From contig NZ_LAIJ01000007.1 of assembly GCF_001449115.1 (NCBI RefSeq), positions 62,001 to 126,000 on the forward strand: a stretch of DNA of 64,000 nt. The letters are read 5' to 3'. This DNA is from Occallatibacter gabretensis. GTDB lineage: Bacteria > Acidobacteriota > Terriglobia > Terriglobales > Acidobacteriaceae. The notes under the pieces are model-generated. The model saw nothing but the letters and a program-made list of their open reading frames with translations, did not search any database and had not been told where the DNA came from. Below are positions 16,052 to 23,686 of this stretch, in pieces; position 1 is the first letter of the stretch; each line of letters starts with the position of its first letter. The position numbers and the translations under genes are program-made.

Positions 16052-17950
16052 ATGGCGATAGGTGTACGGCGGAGATTGGTGGCGGCGGTGCTTGTGGCGG
16101 GGTTGGCTGCGGGTGTGGGGTTGTGTGTCGCAGCACAGGATGGGCCGCCGGTGAGCAAGGGGTTTGTTCCGCTGAGCGAGGTGAAGCGCGGCATGATGGC
16201 GACGGCCTGGACGGTGTTTACCGGGACGAAGCCGGAGCCGATGCAGGTGGAGATCCTGGGTGTGCTGCACGGCGGGCGTGGGCCGGGACACGACATGATT
16301 CTGGCGCAACTGCATGGCGCGAAGCCGGAGTACACGGGCGTGGTGGCGGGAATGAGCGGCAGCCCGGTGTATGTGGGCGACCGGCTGCTGGGGTCGCTGA
16401 GTTACCGGATTGGGCAGTTCAGTAAAGACCCGATTGCGGGGATTACGCCGATTGAGCAGATGCTGGAGGTGAGGGATCTGCCTGCTTCTTCGCTATCCCA
16501 CCCTAGCGACAAAAACAACGACGTCGCGAGGGTGAGGCACCCTAGTTCTGTGACCGACTTAGATCCCAGGTCCCCAAATGCGAGAGACCTGGGGCACCCG
16601 GATGATGCAGGAACCAGCATGATGCAGGCGATGGAGACGCCGCTAGTGATGAGCGGGTTTCATCCCGAGGCGGTGCGGCTGTGGCAGGAGCGGATGAAGG
16701 GCACCGGGCTGGATATGGTGGCTGCGGGTGGGATGGGATCGAGCGGCACCACAGAGATTGCTCCTGAGGGGACAAGAGTATTGCCGGGTGAGGCGGTGAG
16801 CGCGCAACTGGTGCGGGGCGATGTGGAGATTGCCGCGACATGCACGGTGACGTATGTGGATGAAAAGAACCTGCTGGCATGCGGGCATCCGCTGCAGCAG
16901 CTGGGGCCGGTGAGCCTGCCGATGACGGAGACGGAGGTGGTGGCGACGCTGGCTTCTCCGCTGAATGCCTTCAAGATTGTGAACACGGGGCGGGAGATTG
17001 GGGCGTTTACGGAAGATCGGGACGCGGCGATCAAGGGCGTCTTTGGCGCGAAGGCGAAGATGATTCCGGTGGAAGTGGCGATTCATTCCGGTACGGGAAA
17101 AATGCGGATGGTGCGGTTTGAGGTGCTGGATCAGTCCTCGCTGACGGCGCAGGCGGTGCTGGTTGCGCTGTATAACGCGCTGCTGGACTCAAACGACAAC
17201 GCGGCTGAGACGAGCTATCACGTGACGGGACGGATTGAGATGGATGGGGCGGAGACGGTTCCGGGTGCTGCACCGTTTTCAGCTCCTGTGGACTCATGGG
17301 CGAGCGGCGGCGATATGCAGCCGGCGCCGCTGATGGCTGCGCTGGGCGCGGCGGAGGAGTTTAACCGGTTCTACGCGAACAGCGGACGGCAGGGCGCGAT
17401 GCATGCGTTGAAGCTGGATGTGGAAGTGATTCCGCGACGGGTGAGCGTGGATCTGGAATCGGCGCGGGTGATTTCGAGCAATATTGCGCATGCGGGCGAC
17501 ACGATTGAGGTGGAAGCGACGGTGCGGCCGTGGCAGCAGCCGGCGCGGAATGTGCGGATTGCGGTGAAGCTGCCGGCGCGGCTGCAGCCGGGATCGCTGC
17601 GGGTGCTGATCAGCGATGCGGGAACGCTGGACCGCACGATGGATCCACCACGGCTTTCAGCCAAGCCGAGCAGCATGGAAGCAGCGCTGGCGCAGGCGCG
17701 GAGCCAGCATGCGGCGGACCGGATTTATGTGAGCCTGCTGGCTCCGGAGACGCAGGCGGGCGTGGCGGGACAGACATTGACGAGCCTGCCGCTGAGCATG
17801 GCGAATGCACTGGAGACGCTGCGGGCAGGCCAGGAGGCAAGCCTGAGCGGCGAGACGGCGATTGTGGCGGCGGATGCGGCGGTGGGTGGAACGCTGAACG
17901 GTTTTCAGGTGTTGACGGTGAGCATTGAGCCGGGCGGCGGGGTACACTAG
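16052..17950 (+). CDS. SpoIVB-like (S55) peptidase domain protein
   Basis: A large exported protein with a signal peptide and an N-terminal S55 peptidase domain. The nucleophile motif GMSGSPVYVG lies near residue 100, with a later AGCGHP-like motif (LLACGHPLQQLG) near residue 275. The C-terminal 300 residues show no known domain. The ATG at 16052 is preferred over an in-frame GTG 15 bases upstream; neither has a strong ribosome site. Residues about 145-188 are a palindromic DNA element translated in frame (16487-16615), which separates QMLEVRDLPA from MMQAMETPLVMSGF. Substrate unknown; Firmicute SpoIVB acts in signalling proteolysis, but no sporulation genes are here. Confidence 0.85.
   Translation: MAIGVRRRLVAAVLVAGLAAGVGLCVAAQDGPPVSKGFVPLSEVKRGMMATAWTVFTGTKPEPMQVEILGVLHGGRGPGHDMILAQLHGAKPEYTGVVAGMSGSPVYVGDRLLGSLSYRIGQFSKDPIAGITPIEQMLEVRDLPASSLSHPSDKNNDVARVRHPSSVTDLDPRSPNARDLGHPDDAGTSMMQAMETPLVMSGFHPEAVRLWQERMKGTGLDMVAAGGMGSSGTTEIAPEGTRVLPGEAVSAQLVRGDVEIAATCTVTYVDEKNLLACGHPLQQLGPVSLPMTETEVVATLASPLNAFKIVNTGREIGAFTEDRDAAIKGVFGAKAKMIPVEVAIHSGTGKMRMVRFEVLDQSSLTAQAVLVALYNALLDSNDNAAETSYHVTGRIEMDGAETVPGAAPFSAPVDSWASGGDMQPAPLMAALGAAEEFNRFYANSGRQGAMHALKLDVEVIPRRVSVDLESARVISSNIAHAGDTIEVEATVRPWQQPARNVRIAVKLPARLQPGSLRVLISDAGTLDRTMDPPRLSAKPSSMEAALAQARSQHAADRIYVSLLAPETQAGVAGQTLTSLPLSMANALETLRAGQEASLSGETAIVAADAAVGGTLNGFQVLTVSIEPGGGVH
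16499..16594. repeat. Two palindromes inserted in frame inside the S55 peptidase gene
   Basis: CACCCTAGCGAC (16499-16510) pairs with GTCGCGAGGGTG (16523-16534) with one mismatch. CCCAGGT (16565-16571) pairs with ACCTGGG (16587-16593). Each is followed by a GGCACC motif. The translation (SHPSDKNNDVARVRHPSS and on) is polar and unlike the rest of the protein, as expected for an intergenic-type repeat that landed in a gene without breaking it. Confidence 0.7.
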
Positions 17951-18056
17951 GAGGGAATTCGGTTGAAGTAAATCGGATTGTCACTCCGAGACAGTCCTTC
18001 ACTGGTACCGGCATTTTTCCGGATCATCCCCCTTTCTTGCGAGGACAGGCACGACC

Positions 18057-19067
18057 ATGGCCCAGATACACGGATTGGCAGCCCATGCGGCGGGCGCAGA
18101 GCTTACGCGCTTTCACTATGAACCCGGCGAGTTGGGACCTGAAGAAGTTGAAATCGCCATTACCCATTGCGGCATCTGCCACAGCGACCTGCACCTGATT
18201 GCGAACGACTGGGGCATCAGCCAGTATCCGTTTATTCCCGGACACGAGATTGTGGGCACGGTGGCGGAGGCGGGCTCGCTAGTGAAGGGCCTGGAAGTGG
18301 GCCAGCGCGTGGGGCTGGGGTGGCAATCGAACTCCTGCGGCGTGTGCGACTGGTGTATCCAAGGCAGAGAAAATCTGTGCTCGCAGTCTGAAGGTACATG
18401 CGTGAAGCGAAACGGCGGCTATGCGGACCGCGTGCGAGCGCATGCGCGGTTTGTGGCGCCGATTCCGGAAGCTCTGGAGAGCCAGCATGCGGCTCCGCTG
18501 CTGTGTGGAGGAATTACGGTCTATAACCCGCTGCGCGAGTATGACGTGAATCCGTCGTCGCGAGTGGGAATTATCGGGATTGGTGGGCTTGGACATATAG
18601 CGATCCAGTTTGCGCGGGTTTTTGGCGCTGAGGTGACGGCGTTTTCGACTTCCGCGGCGAAGGAAAAAGAGGCGCGTGCGCTGGGAGCGCATCATTTTGC
18701 GAATATTCGCGAAACGCGGTCATTGAAAGACCTGGCGGGCAATTTCGATTTGATTTTGAATACGGCGAGTGCGGATATGGATTGGAGCGCGTTGTTGCAG
18801 GCGCTGCGGCCCACCGGGACTCTGTGCTTCCTGGGAGTGACGCCGGGGCCGGTTTCGCTGGGGCCGGTGTTTCCGCTGATTGCCGGGCAGAAGGCGGTGG
18901 CTGGAAGTCCGATCGGCAGCCCGTCGCGGATTCGCGAGATGCTGGATGTGGCGGCACGGCACGGTGTGAAGGCGCAGACTGAGGCCTTCCCGATGGCGAA
19001 GGCGAATGAGGCAATTGAGAAGGTGAAGAAGAATAAGGTTCGGTATCGGGCTGTGCTGGCTAACTGA
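18057..19067 (+). CDS. Zinc-dependent NAD(P) alcohol dehydrogenase (CAD/YahK-like)
   Basis: Medium-chain dehydrogenase that interconverts alcohols and aldehydes. Of its 336 residues, the catalytic zinc site is C41 (GICHSD) and H63-E64 (PGHEIVG). The structural zinc cysteines are C94, C97, C100 and C108 (SCGVCDWCIQGRENLC). The Rossmann motif GIGGLGHIAIQFA follows. This layout matches the broad-range cinnamyl-alcohol-dehydrogenase/aldehyde-reductase group. It has its own terminator and no pathway neighbours, so the physiological substrate is unknown. Confidence 0.92.
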   Translation: MAQIHGLAAHAAGAELTRFHYEPGELGPEEVEIAITHCGICHSDLHLIANDWGISQYPFIPGHEIVGTVAEAGSLVKGLEVGQRVGLGWQSNSCGVCDWCIQGRENLCSQSEGTCVKRNGGYADRVRAHARFVAPIPEALESQHAAPLLCGGITVYNPLREYDVNPSSRVGIIGIGGLGHIAIQFARVFGAEVTAFSTSAAKEKEARALGAHHFANIRETRSLKDLAGNFDLILNTASADMDWSALLQALRPTGTLCFLGVTPGPVSLGPVFPLIAGQKAVAGSPIGSPSRIREMLDVAARHGVKAQTEAFPMAKANEAIEKVKKNKVRYRAVLAN

Positions 19068-19069
19068 GA

Positions 19070-19103
19070 GATCAGTGGTCAGAGATCAGAGATCAGAGAT
19101 CAG
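19070..19103 (+). repeat. Short tandem repeat, unit AGATCAG
   Basis: Four units of AGATCAG plus one variant (TGGTCAG) directly follow the alcohol dehydrogenase stop and precede its terminator. It is probably a slippage-prone microsatellite. Confidence 0.7.
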
Positions 19104-19118
19104 GAAAATCTAAATAGA

Positions 19119-19148
19119 AGGGCCGCTTTCATGCGGCCCTTTGTATTT
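19119..19148 (+). terminator. Intrinsic terminator after alcohol dehydrogenase
   Basis: Stem AGGGCCGC/GCGGCCCT with a short TTTCAT loop, followed by TTGTATTT. Confidence 0.8.
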
Positions 19149-19193
19149 AGAATGCGCGATGATATATCTGGCACGCTGCCGCAAGGAGAGTTC

Positions 19194-19574
19194 ATGTCTC
19201 GACAGATCGTCTTTACAACCGATGCGGCGAAACCACCCGCTACATATAGCCAGGCGGTCAGGGCAGGCGGCCTGATCTTTGTTTCCGGGACTGCTCCGCA
19301 TGATCCTGCGACTGGGAAGATTGTTGGAGAGACGATTCAGGAGCAGACGCGGCAATGTCTGAAGAATATCTCCGCTATTCTCGAAGCGGCGGGAAGCTCG
19401 CTGGACAAGGTTGCAAGCGTGACGATCGTGCTGGCGGATGAGGATGAGTTTGCGGGCATGAATGAAGAGTATTTGAAGTGGTTTGCTTCTAATCCTCCGG
19501 CACGACAGGGGGCGAAGCTGCCGGCGAAGATTCCTGGATTGAAGGTTTCAATTGCGGCGATTGCTGAGGCTTGA
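19194..19574 (+). CDS. RidA/YjgF-family enamine deaminase
   Basis: A 126-residue protein of the RidA family, which hydrolyses reactive enamine/imine intermediates. Motifs include YSQAVRAGGLIFVSGTAPHDP, EEQTRQCLKNISAIL-like (here IQEQTRQCLKNISAILEAAG) and VTIVLADEDEFAGMNEEY. The C-terminal signature Arg seen in PARQGAKLPAKIPGL supports an active enzyme. ATG 19194 follows AAGGAGAG; the upstream part of the frame overlaps the preceding terminator and is rejected. An S4-domain gene begins 11 bases after its end. Confidence 0.9.
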   Translation: MSRQIVFTTDAAKPPATYSQAVRAGGLIFVSGTAPHDPATGKIVGETIQEQTRQCLKNISAILEAAGSSLDKVASVTIVLADEDEFAGMNEEYLKWFASNPPARQGAKLPAKIPGLKVSIAAIAEA

Positions 19575-19585
19575 GTGGGTGAGAG

Positions 19586-19978
19586 ATGAGTCAAAGTTCA
19601 CATATCCGGATTGATAAGTGGCTTTGGGCGGCGCGTTTTTTTAAGACGCGGGCGCTGGCGGTGAAGGCTTGCGATCTGGGGCGGATTCGCATCAACCACC
19701 TGGAGGTGAAGCCGGCGCGCGAGGTGCGCGTGGGCGACATGGTGTGGGTACGGAATGAGGGCGGCGAGTTTGAGATTGAGGTGCTGGCGGTGAGCGAGGT
19801 GCGCGGGCCGGCGAGCGTGGCGCAAGGGCTGTTTCGCGAGACGGATGCGAGCAAGGAGCGGCGCGCGCAGGAGGCCGAGGCTCGCAGAGCGATGCAGGCG
19901 ATGATGCCGATGCCGGAACACAGACCGAGCAAGAAGGATAGACGGCTGATACACAAGTTCCGGCAAGGGATGGAGTAA
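19586..19978 (+). CDS. hslR: S4-domain RNA-binding protein, Hsp15 type
   Basis: A 130-residue ribosome-associated protein. The S4 domain occupies the first 65 residues (IRIDKWLWAARFFKTRALA, GRIRINHLEVKPAREVRVGD). A basic, Ala/Arg-rich tail ends in RPSKKDRRLIHKFRQG, as in Hsp15. Hsp15 binds 50S subunits carrying stalled nascent chains. It lies 11 bases after the ridA-like gene, probably in one operon. Confidence 0.88.
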   Translation: MSQSSHIRIDKWLWAARFFKTRALAVKACDLGRIRINHLEVKPAREVRVGDMVWVRNEGGEFEIEVLAVSEVRGPASVAQGLFRETDASKERRAQEAEARRAMQAMMPMPEHRPSKKDRRLIHKFRQGME

Positions 19979-20045
19979 AGAAGATTGCGGTTGTCGCGTG
20001 CGGCTCTATAGAACCACATATCTGTGCTCTAGAATCGGCTTTAGC

Positions 20046-20744
20046 ATGACACCTCCATCACAGCGTCGAGCTTTTGGTCTGGTTGCCGGACTCGGAGTGG
20101 GCGCAGGAATCTTCTATTACAGATCTCTGGTAAATGCTCACCTGGCCCGCGGTGTCACGCCTGATCTGCTGATGGTTCACGCGGATGTACGGCGGGTGAT
20201 GAGTCTTGCAGCTGCGCGCGAAGCTCGTGAACTTGCGGAGTATTTATCTGGACTGTTGGCGCGATTGGCAGACGGCGGGGCCGCTCTTGCCACGATTCCT
20301 GCATTTGCGCCGCAGGTATGCGCTGAAGAGTTAGCCGCCATGTCTCCTTTGCCGCTGATCAACATTCTGGATGTGATCGTGGATGAGATGGAACGGCGCA
20401 GACTTCAGCGCGTTGCTATCTTTGGAGCACGGGTAACGATGGAGACCGGGCTGTTCGGCAGGCTGAATAATCGCGCCGAGGTTGTTTCTCCGCAGGCAGG
20501 AGAGATCGACCTGATCCATGAGATTTATGTGCGCATTGTGGCGAAGGAGCAGGCATCGCAAGAAGAGTATGAAACATTGCGTGGATTGGCGCATACGCTG
20601 ATCGAGCGTGAACAGCTGGACGCGATTCTTCTTGCCGGAACCGATCTTTCGTTTGTCTTCAACCCAGACAATACGGATTTTCCGCATGTGGATGGGGCTC
20701 GCGTACACATTGATGCCATTATGGGGGCGATTGCGCCTGATTGA
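20046..20744 (+). CDS. Aspartate/glutamate racemase-like protein lacking the catalytic cysteines
   Basis: A 232-residue protein with the family opening GLVAGLGVGAGIFYYRSLV and the two-lobe fold (LPLINILDVIVDEMERR, RVAIFGARVTMETGLFG). In active members each lobe carries a cysteine (CNTAH-like and GCTE-like). Here those sites read TIPAFAPQ and LAGTDLSF, so both are missing. It may be a non-racemising relative or a pseudoenzyme. The ATG at 20046 matches the start of the fold; an upstream in-frame start would add 16 unrelated residues. Confidence 0.8.
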   Translation: MTPPSQRRAFGLVAGLGVGAGIFYYRSLVNAHLARGVTPDLLMVHADVRRVMSLAAAREARELAEYLSGLLARLADGGAALATIPAFAPQVCAEELAAMSPLPLINILDVIVDEMERRRLQRVAIFGARVTMETGLFGRLNNRAEVVSPQAGEIDLIHEIYVRIVAKEQASQEEYETLRGLAHTLIEREQLDAILLAGTDLSFVFNPDNTDFPHVDGARVHIDAIMGAIAPD

Positions 20745-20774
20745 GTTATTGAGATCATTTTCCCGGGATCGAAC

Positions 20775-21149
20775 TCACCGAAAGTTGATGGCGATGTCCC
20801 ACTGATGCTCGTTGCCACTGGTTCGATGCGTGGCTCCTATCACGCCGGTGTTGACCACGTTGATATGGGGGGCAGCACCCGCCGCGGGAGGCAAAGTGGC
20901 GGTAAAAGTGGAAGTCCCTCCGGCTCCGACGTTGTAAATCATCGTCACCGAGCCTCCGGCGTTGAGATCGGCTTCACCGCTATGTCCCTGCACCGTGTTC
21001 AAGGGGCTGTTGTGCGGTACGTTCGAAGCGACCGGATAGAGATTGGAGGGCGGCGCGGTGACCCATGCTGCCGCGTTTGTCCCGTAGGCTCTCCGTGCTA
21101 TCAGCGTCTGCGACATGTTGGAAAAGGTAAAGCGCACTCTCGTCGGCAT
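20775..21149 (-). CDS. Hypothetical beta-rich protein
   Basis: A 124-residue protein, mostly short Thr/Ser/Asn-rich strands (RVRFTFSNMSQTLIARRAY, GGSVTMIYNVGAGGTSTFTA), which suggests a beta-sandwich. Size and pattern recall aegerolysin-like or other small jelly-roll proteins, but I cannot show homology. There is no signal peptide. ATG 21149 has GGAGGG 3 bases upstream; longer starts add poor sequence. It is convergent with the racemase-like gene. Confidence 0.6.
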   Translation of the reverse strand: MPTRVRFTFSNMSQTLIARRAYGTNAAAWVTAPPSNLYPVASNVPHNSPLNTVQGHSGEADLNAGGSVTMIYNVGAGGTSTFTATLPPAAGAAPHINVVNTGVIGATHRTSGNEHQWDIAINFR

Positions 21150-21339
21150 AGTCCCTCCAGAAAGAGGCTTACAGGTGTTCGAAGATTCAGGCGCGGTATT
21201 TCGCCGCGCGTCCACCACAACCTGTGTCTGCGGCAGACATCATAGCAAAAAATCGGTTTTTCTATTTTGAAACTCTGCAATGGACGGTTGGCGGATAACT
21301 ATTCCCTGCCCCATATCGTCTAGTAGACTCAACGGCAGC

Positions 21340-23586
21340 ATGAGGCGTGAATTTCTCTTGAATTACAGCTACTTACAACGTTGGGTTTTTGCCGGTGTGA
21401 CGGCAGCAGCAGTGTGTGCTCCGGTGATGGCACAGGGGACGCATCTGTGGACGCAAACGCGGGCTGAGGATTTTGAAAAAGGCACTCCGCTGGGCGTCTC
21501 GATTGAGAGCAACGGCAGGCTGCGGGAGGCTCCGGGAATTAAGGAGCTGGCGACCACGCCTTCAACGTTTGTGTGGAGCGTGGCGGCGGATAAAAACGGC
21601 ACGGCGTTTGTGGGAACGGGCTCGCCGGGAACAGTGTTGCGGATTGGGAGCGACGGAAAGCCGTTCACCGTTTTCGAGACGAAGGACCTGGCGGTGCAAG
21701 TGGTGCGTGTGGGGCCGGATGGGGCGCTGTATGTGGCTACAATTCCGAGCGGCAAGGTGTACAAGCTGAATCCTGCGGCGACGGCAAAGCAGGATGAGTC
21801 GAATGCGACGGTGGTGTTTGATCTGGCTCAAGCTGGAATGCCCGCCGATGCGAAGGACGCGGACAAAAACGACGATAAGGCTGAGGCAAAGTCGCGGTAT
21901 GTCTGGGATCTGAGCTTTGACAATGCTGGGCGGCTGTATGTTGCGACGGGTGGGCCGGGCGCGGTGTGGCGCGTAGATGTGTCGAAGTCGAACACTAAGC
22001 CGGAATTATTTTTCAAGAGCGATGAAGCGCACATTCGTGCACTGGCGTGGGATGCGAAGGGAAATCTGATTGCTGGGTCGGATGGCTCGGGGCTGGTCTA
22101 CCGGATTGACGCGAGCGGAAAAGGGTATGTGCTGTTTGAGGCGCCGCGGCGGGAGATTACCGCGGTTTCAGTAGGCGCGAACGGCACGATTTTTGTGGCG
22201 GATGTGGGAGACAAGACGCGGAATCCGCTGCCTCCGCTGCCGGTGCAGGGCACAGGCACGGTGACGATTACAGTGGTGCAGCCGGGCAGTGTGCAGGCTG
22301 CGAATGCGAGCTCGTCCTTGCCGGAGGGATCGGAGATTTATGCGATTGATCCGAAACAGGATGCGGGCGGACAGGCTCCGCGGCGGGTGTGGGCGGGCAA
22401 GGATGAGGTGGTGTACGCGATTGCGGCGGCCCAGGATGGGCTGCTGGCGCTGAGCGGAAATCGCGGAAGGGTGTTCCGGATTCGCGAGGATGGAAGCTTT
22501 GCGGATATTGCGCATCTGGAAGCGCAGCAGGGGTTGGCGCTGGCGAGCGCGAAAGATGGCGTGCTGATTGGCACCGGCAATACGGGCAAAGTGGTTGCGC
22601 TGACAGCGAACGCAGACAAGCATGAGTACCAGAGCGATGTGCTGGATGCGGGCGCGCTGGCGCGGTTTGGACGCGTGGAGATTGAGCCGGGATCGAGTGG
22701 CTATACGGTCTGGACGCGCAGCGGGAATGTGGAGCAGCCGGTACGTGGGTGGAGCGAGTGGGCTGCGGTGAAGAATGGCGCGGTGGCTTCACCCGCCGGG
22801 CGATACATGCAGTGGAAGGCTCAGCTGAGTGCGGGCGGCGTGCTGGGCGGAGTGGGCGTGAATTATCTGCCGGTGAATTCGGCTCCGGTGATGGATGAGC
22901 TGGTGGTTGTTCCGGGAGCGCGGTGGACGCCGCAGCCGCAAGGATCAGGCCAGCAGCAGACGGTGAATATTACGTTTCCTTCCGCGAGCAGCGGCTCGGG
23001 TGGATTCGACAGCGGATCGAGCTCGACGCTGAATGCGGTGAAGGACAAGACGGCGGCGACGGCGCGGTGGGCGGCGCATGATGACAATGGCGATGATCTG
23101 ACCTTTGCGCTGTATCTGCGCGGGGATGGTGAGACTGTGTGGCGTCTGCTGAAGGATGGAATTACGGAGAAGGCTTATAGCTTTGACCAGACGCTGCTGC
23201 CGGATGGCGGGTATGAGCTGAAGGTGGTGGCGAGCGATGCGCCTTCCCACACGCCGGGCGATGCGCTGACGGGCGAGAAGGTCAGCGATCGGTTTGAGGT
23301 GGATACGGCTCCGCCGGTGGTGAACGGGCTGGCGGTGAGTGGGATGAATTTCCGGTTTGATGTCGAGGATGCGGTGAGCGCGATTGAGAAGGCAGAGTAT
23401 TCGCTGGATGCGGGGCCGTGGCAGTACGTTGAGCCGGTGGGTAACTTGTCGGATGCGAAGAAAGAACATTATGAGATTACGATTCCGGCTTCTGCGGGTT
23501 TGAAGGCGGGAGAGCATTTGTTGACCGTGCGAGCCTACGACCGGCATGACAATGTTGGTGTGGCGAAGACGGTGTTTGTAAAGTAG
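21340..23586 (+). CDS. Exported beta-propeller protein
   Basis: A 748-residue secreted protein with a signal peptide (RWVFAGVTAAAVCAPVMAQ), then repeated propeller blades with the pattern G-x-lYVaT-G/kVyrld (FVGTGSPGTVLRIGSDGK, LYVATIPSGKVYKLNP, LYVATGGPGAVWRVDVS, LIAGSDGSGLVYRIDASG, LIGTGNTGKVVALTA). After about residue 500 come Ig- or FN3-like segments (YELKVVASDAPSH, HLLTVRAYDRHDNVGVAKTV). Function unknown: probably surface binding. The ATG at 21340 is chosen as the start of the signal peptide. Confidence 0.8.
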   Translation: MRREFLLNYSYLQRWVFAGVTAAAVCAPVMAQGTHLWTQTRAEDFEKGTPLGVSIESNGRLREAPGIKELATTPSTFVWSVAADKNGTAFVGTGSPGTVLRIGSDGKPFTVFETKDLAVQVVRVGPDGALYVATIPSGKVYKLNPAATAKQDESNATVVFDLAQAGMPADAKDADKNDDKAEAKSRYVWDLSFDNAGRLYVATGGPGAVWRVDVSKSNTKPELFFKSDEAHIRALAWDAKGNLIAGSDGSGLVYRIDASGKGYVLFEAPRREITAVSVGANGTIFVADVGDKTRNPLPPLPVQGTGTVTITVVQPGSVQAANASSSLPEGSEIYAIDPKQDAGGQAPRRVWAGKDEVVYAIAAAQDGLLALSGNRGRVFRIREDGSFADIAHLEAQQGLALASAKDGVLIGTGNTGKVVALTANADKHEYQSDVLDAGALARFGRVEIEPGSSGYTVWTRSGNVEQPVRGWSEWAAVKNGAVASPAGRYMQWKAQLSAGGVLGGVGVNYLPVNSAPVMDELVVVPGARWTPQPQGSGQQQTVNITFPSASSGSGGFDSGSSSTLNAVKDKTAATARWAAHDDNGDDLTFALYLRGDGETVWRLLKDGITEKAYSFDQTLLPDGGYELKVVASDAPSHTPGDALTGEKVSDRFEVDTAPPVVNGLAVSGMNFRFDVEDAVSAIEKAEYSLDAGPWQYVEPVGNLSDAKKEHYEITIPASAGLKAGEHLLTVRAYDRHDNVGVAKTVFVK

Positions 23587-23594
23587 GTTTCTCT

Positions 23595-23651
23595 GGGGGC
23601 TAAAGCCCCGAATTATTTTTCTCGCATTTTTGGCACGGCTAAAGCCGTGCC
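23595..23651. repeat. Pair of GGCTAAAGCC-family palindromes
   Basis: GGGGGCTAAAGCCCC (23595-23609) and GGCACGGCTAAAGCCGTGCC (23632-23651), the second followed by CTTTCAA as at 15947. They separate the propeller gene from the permease gene; a T-run between them may also end transcription. Confidence 0.7.
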
Positions 23652-23686
23652 CTTTCAAAGCAAATTCGAACTGAGACACCCACTTC

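Noticed and set aside
16499..16534. CRISPR or terminator reading of the palindrome in the S55 gene
   Set aside because: There are no spaced direct repeats and it lies inside a continuous reading frame.
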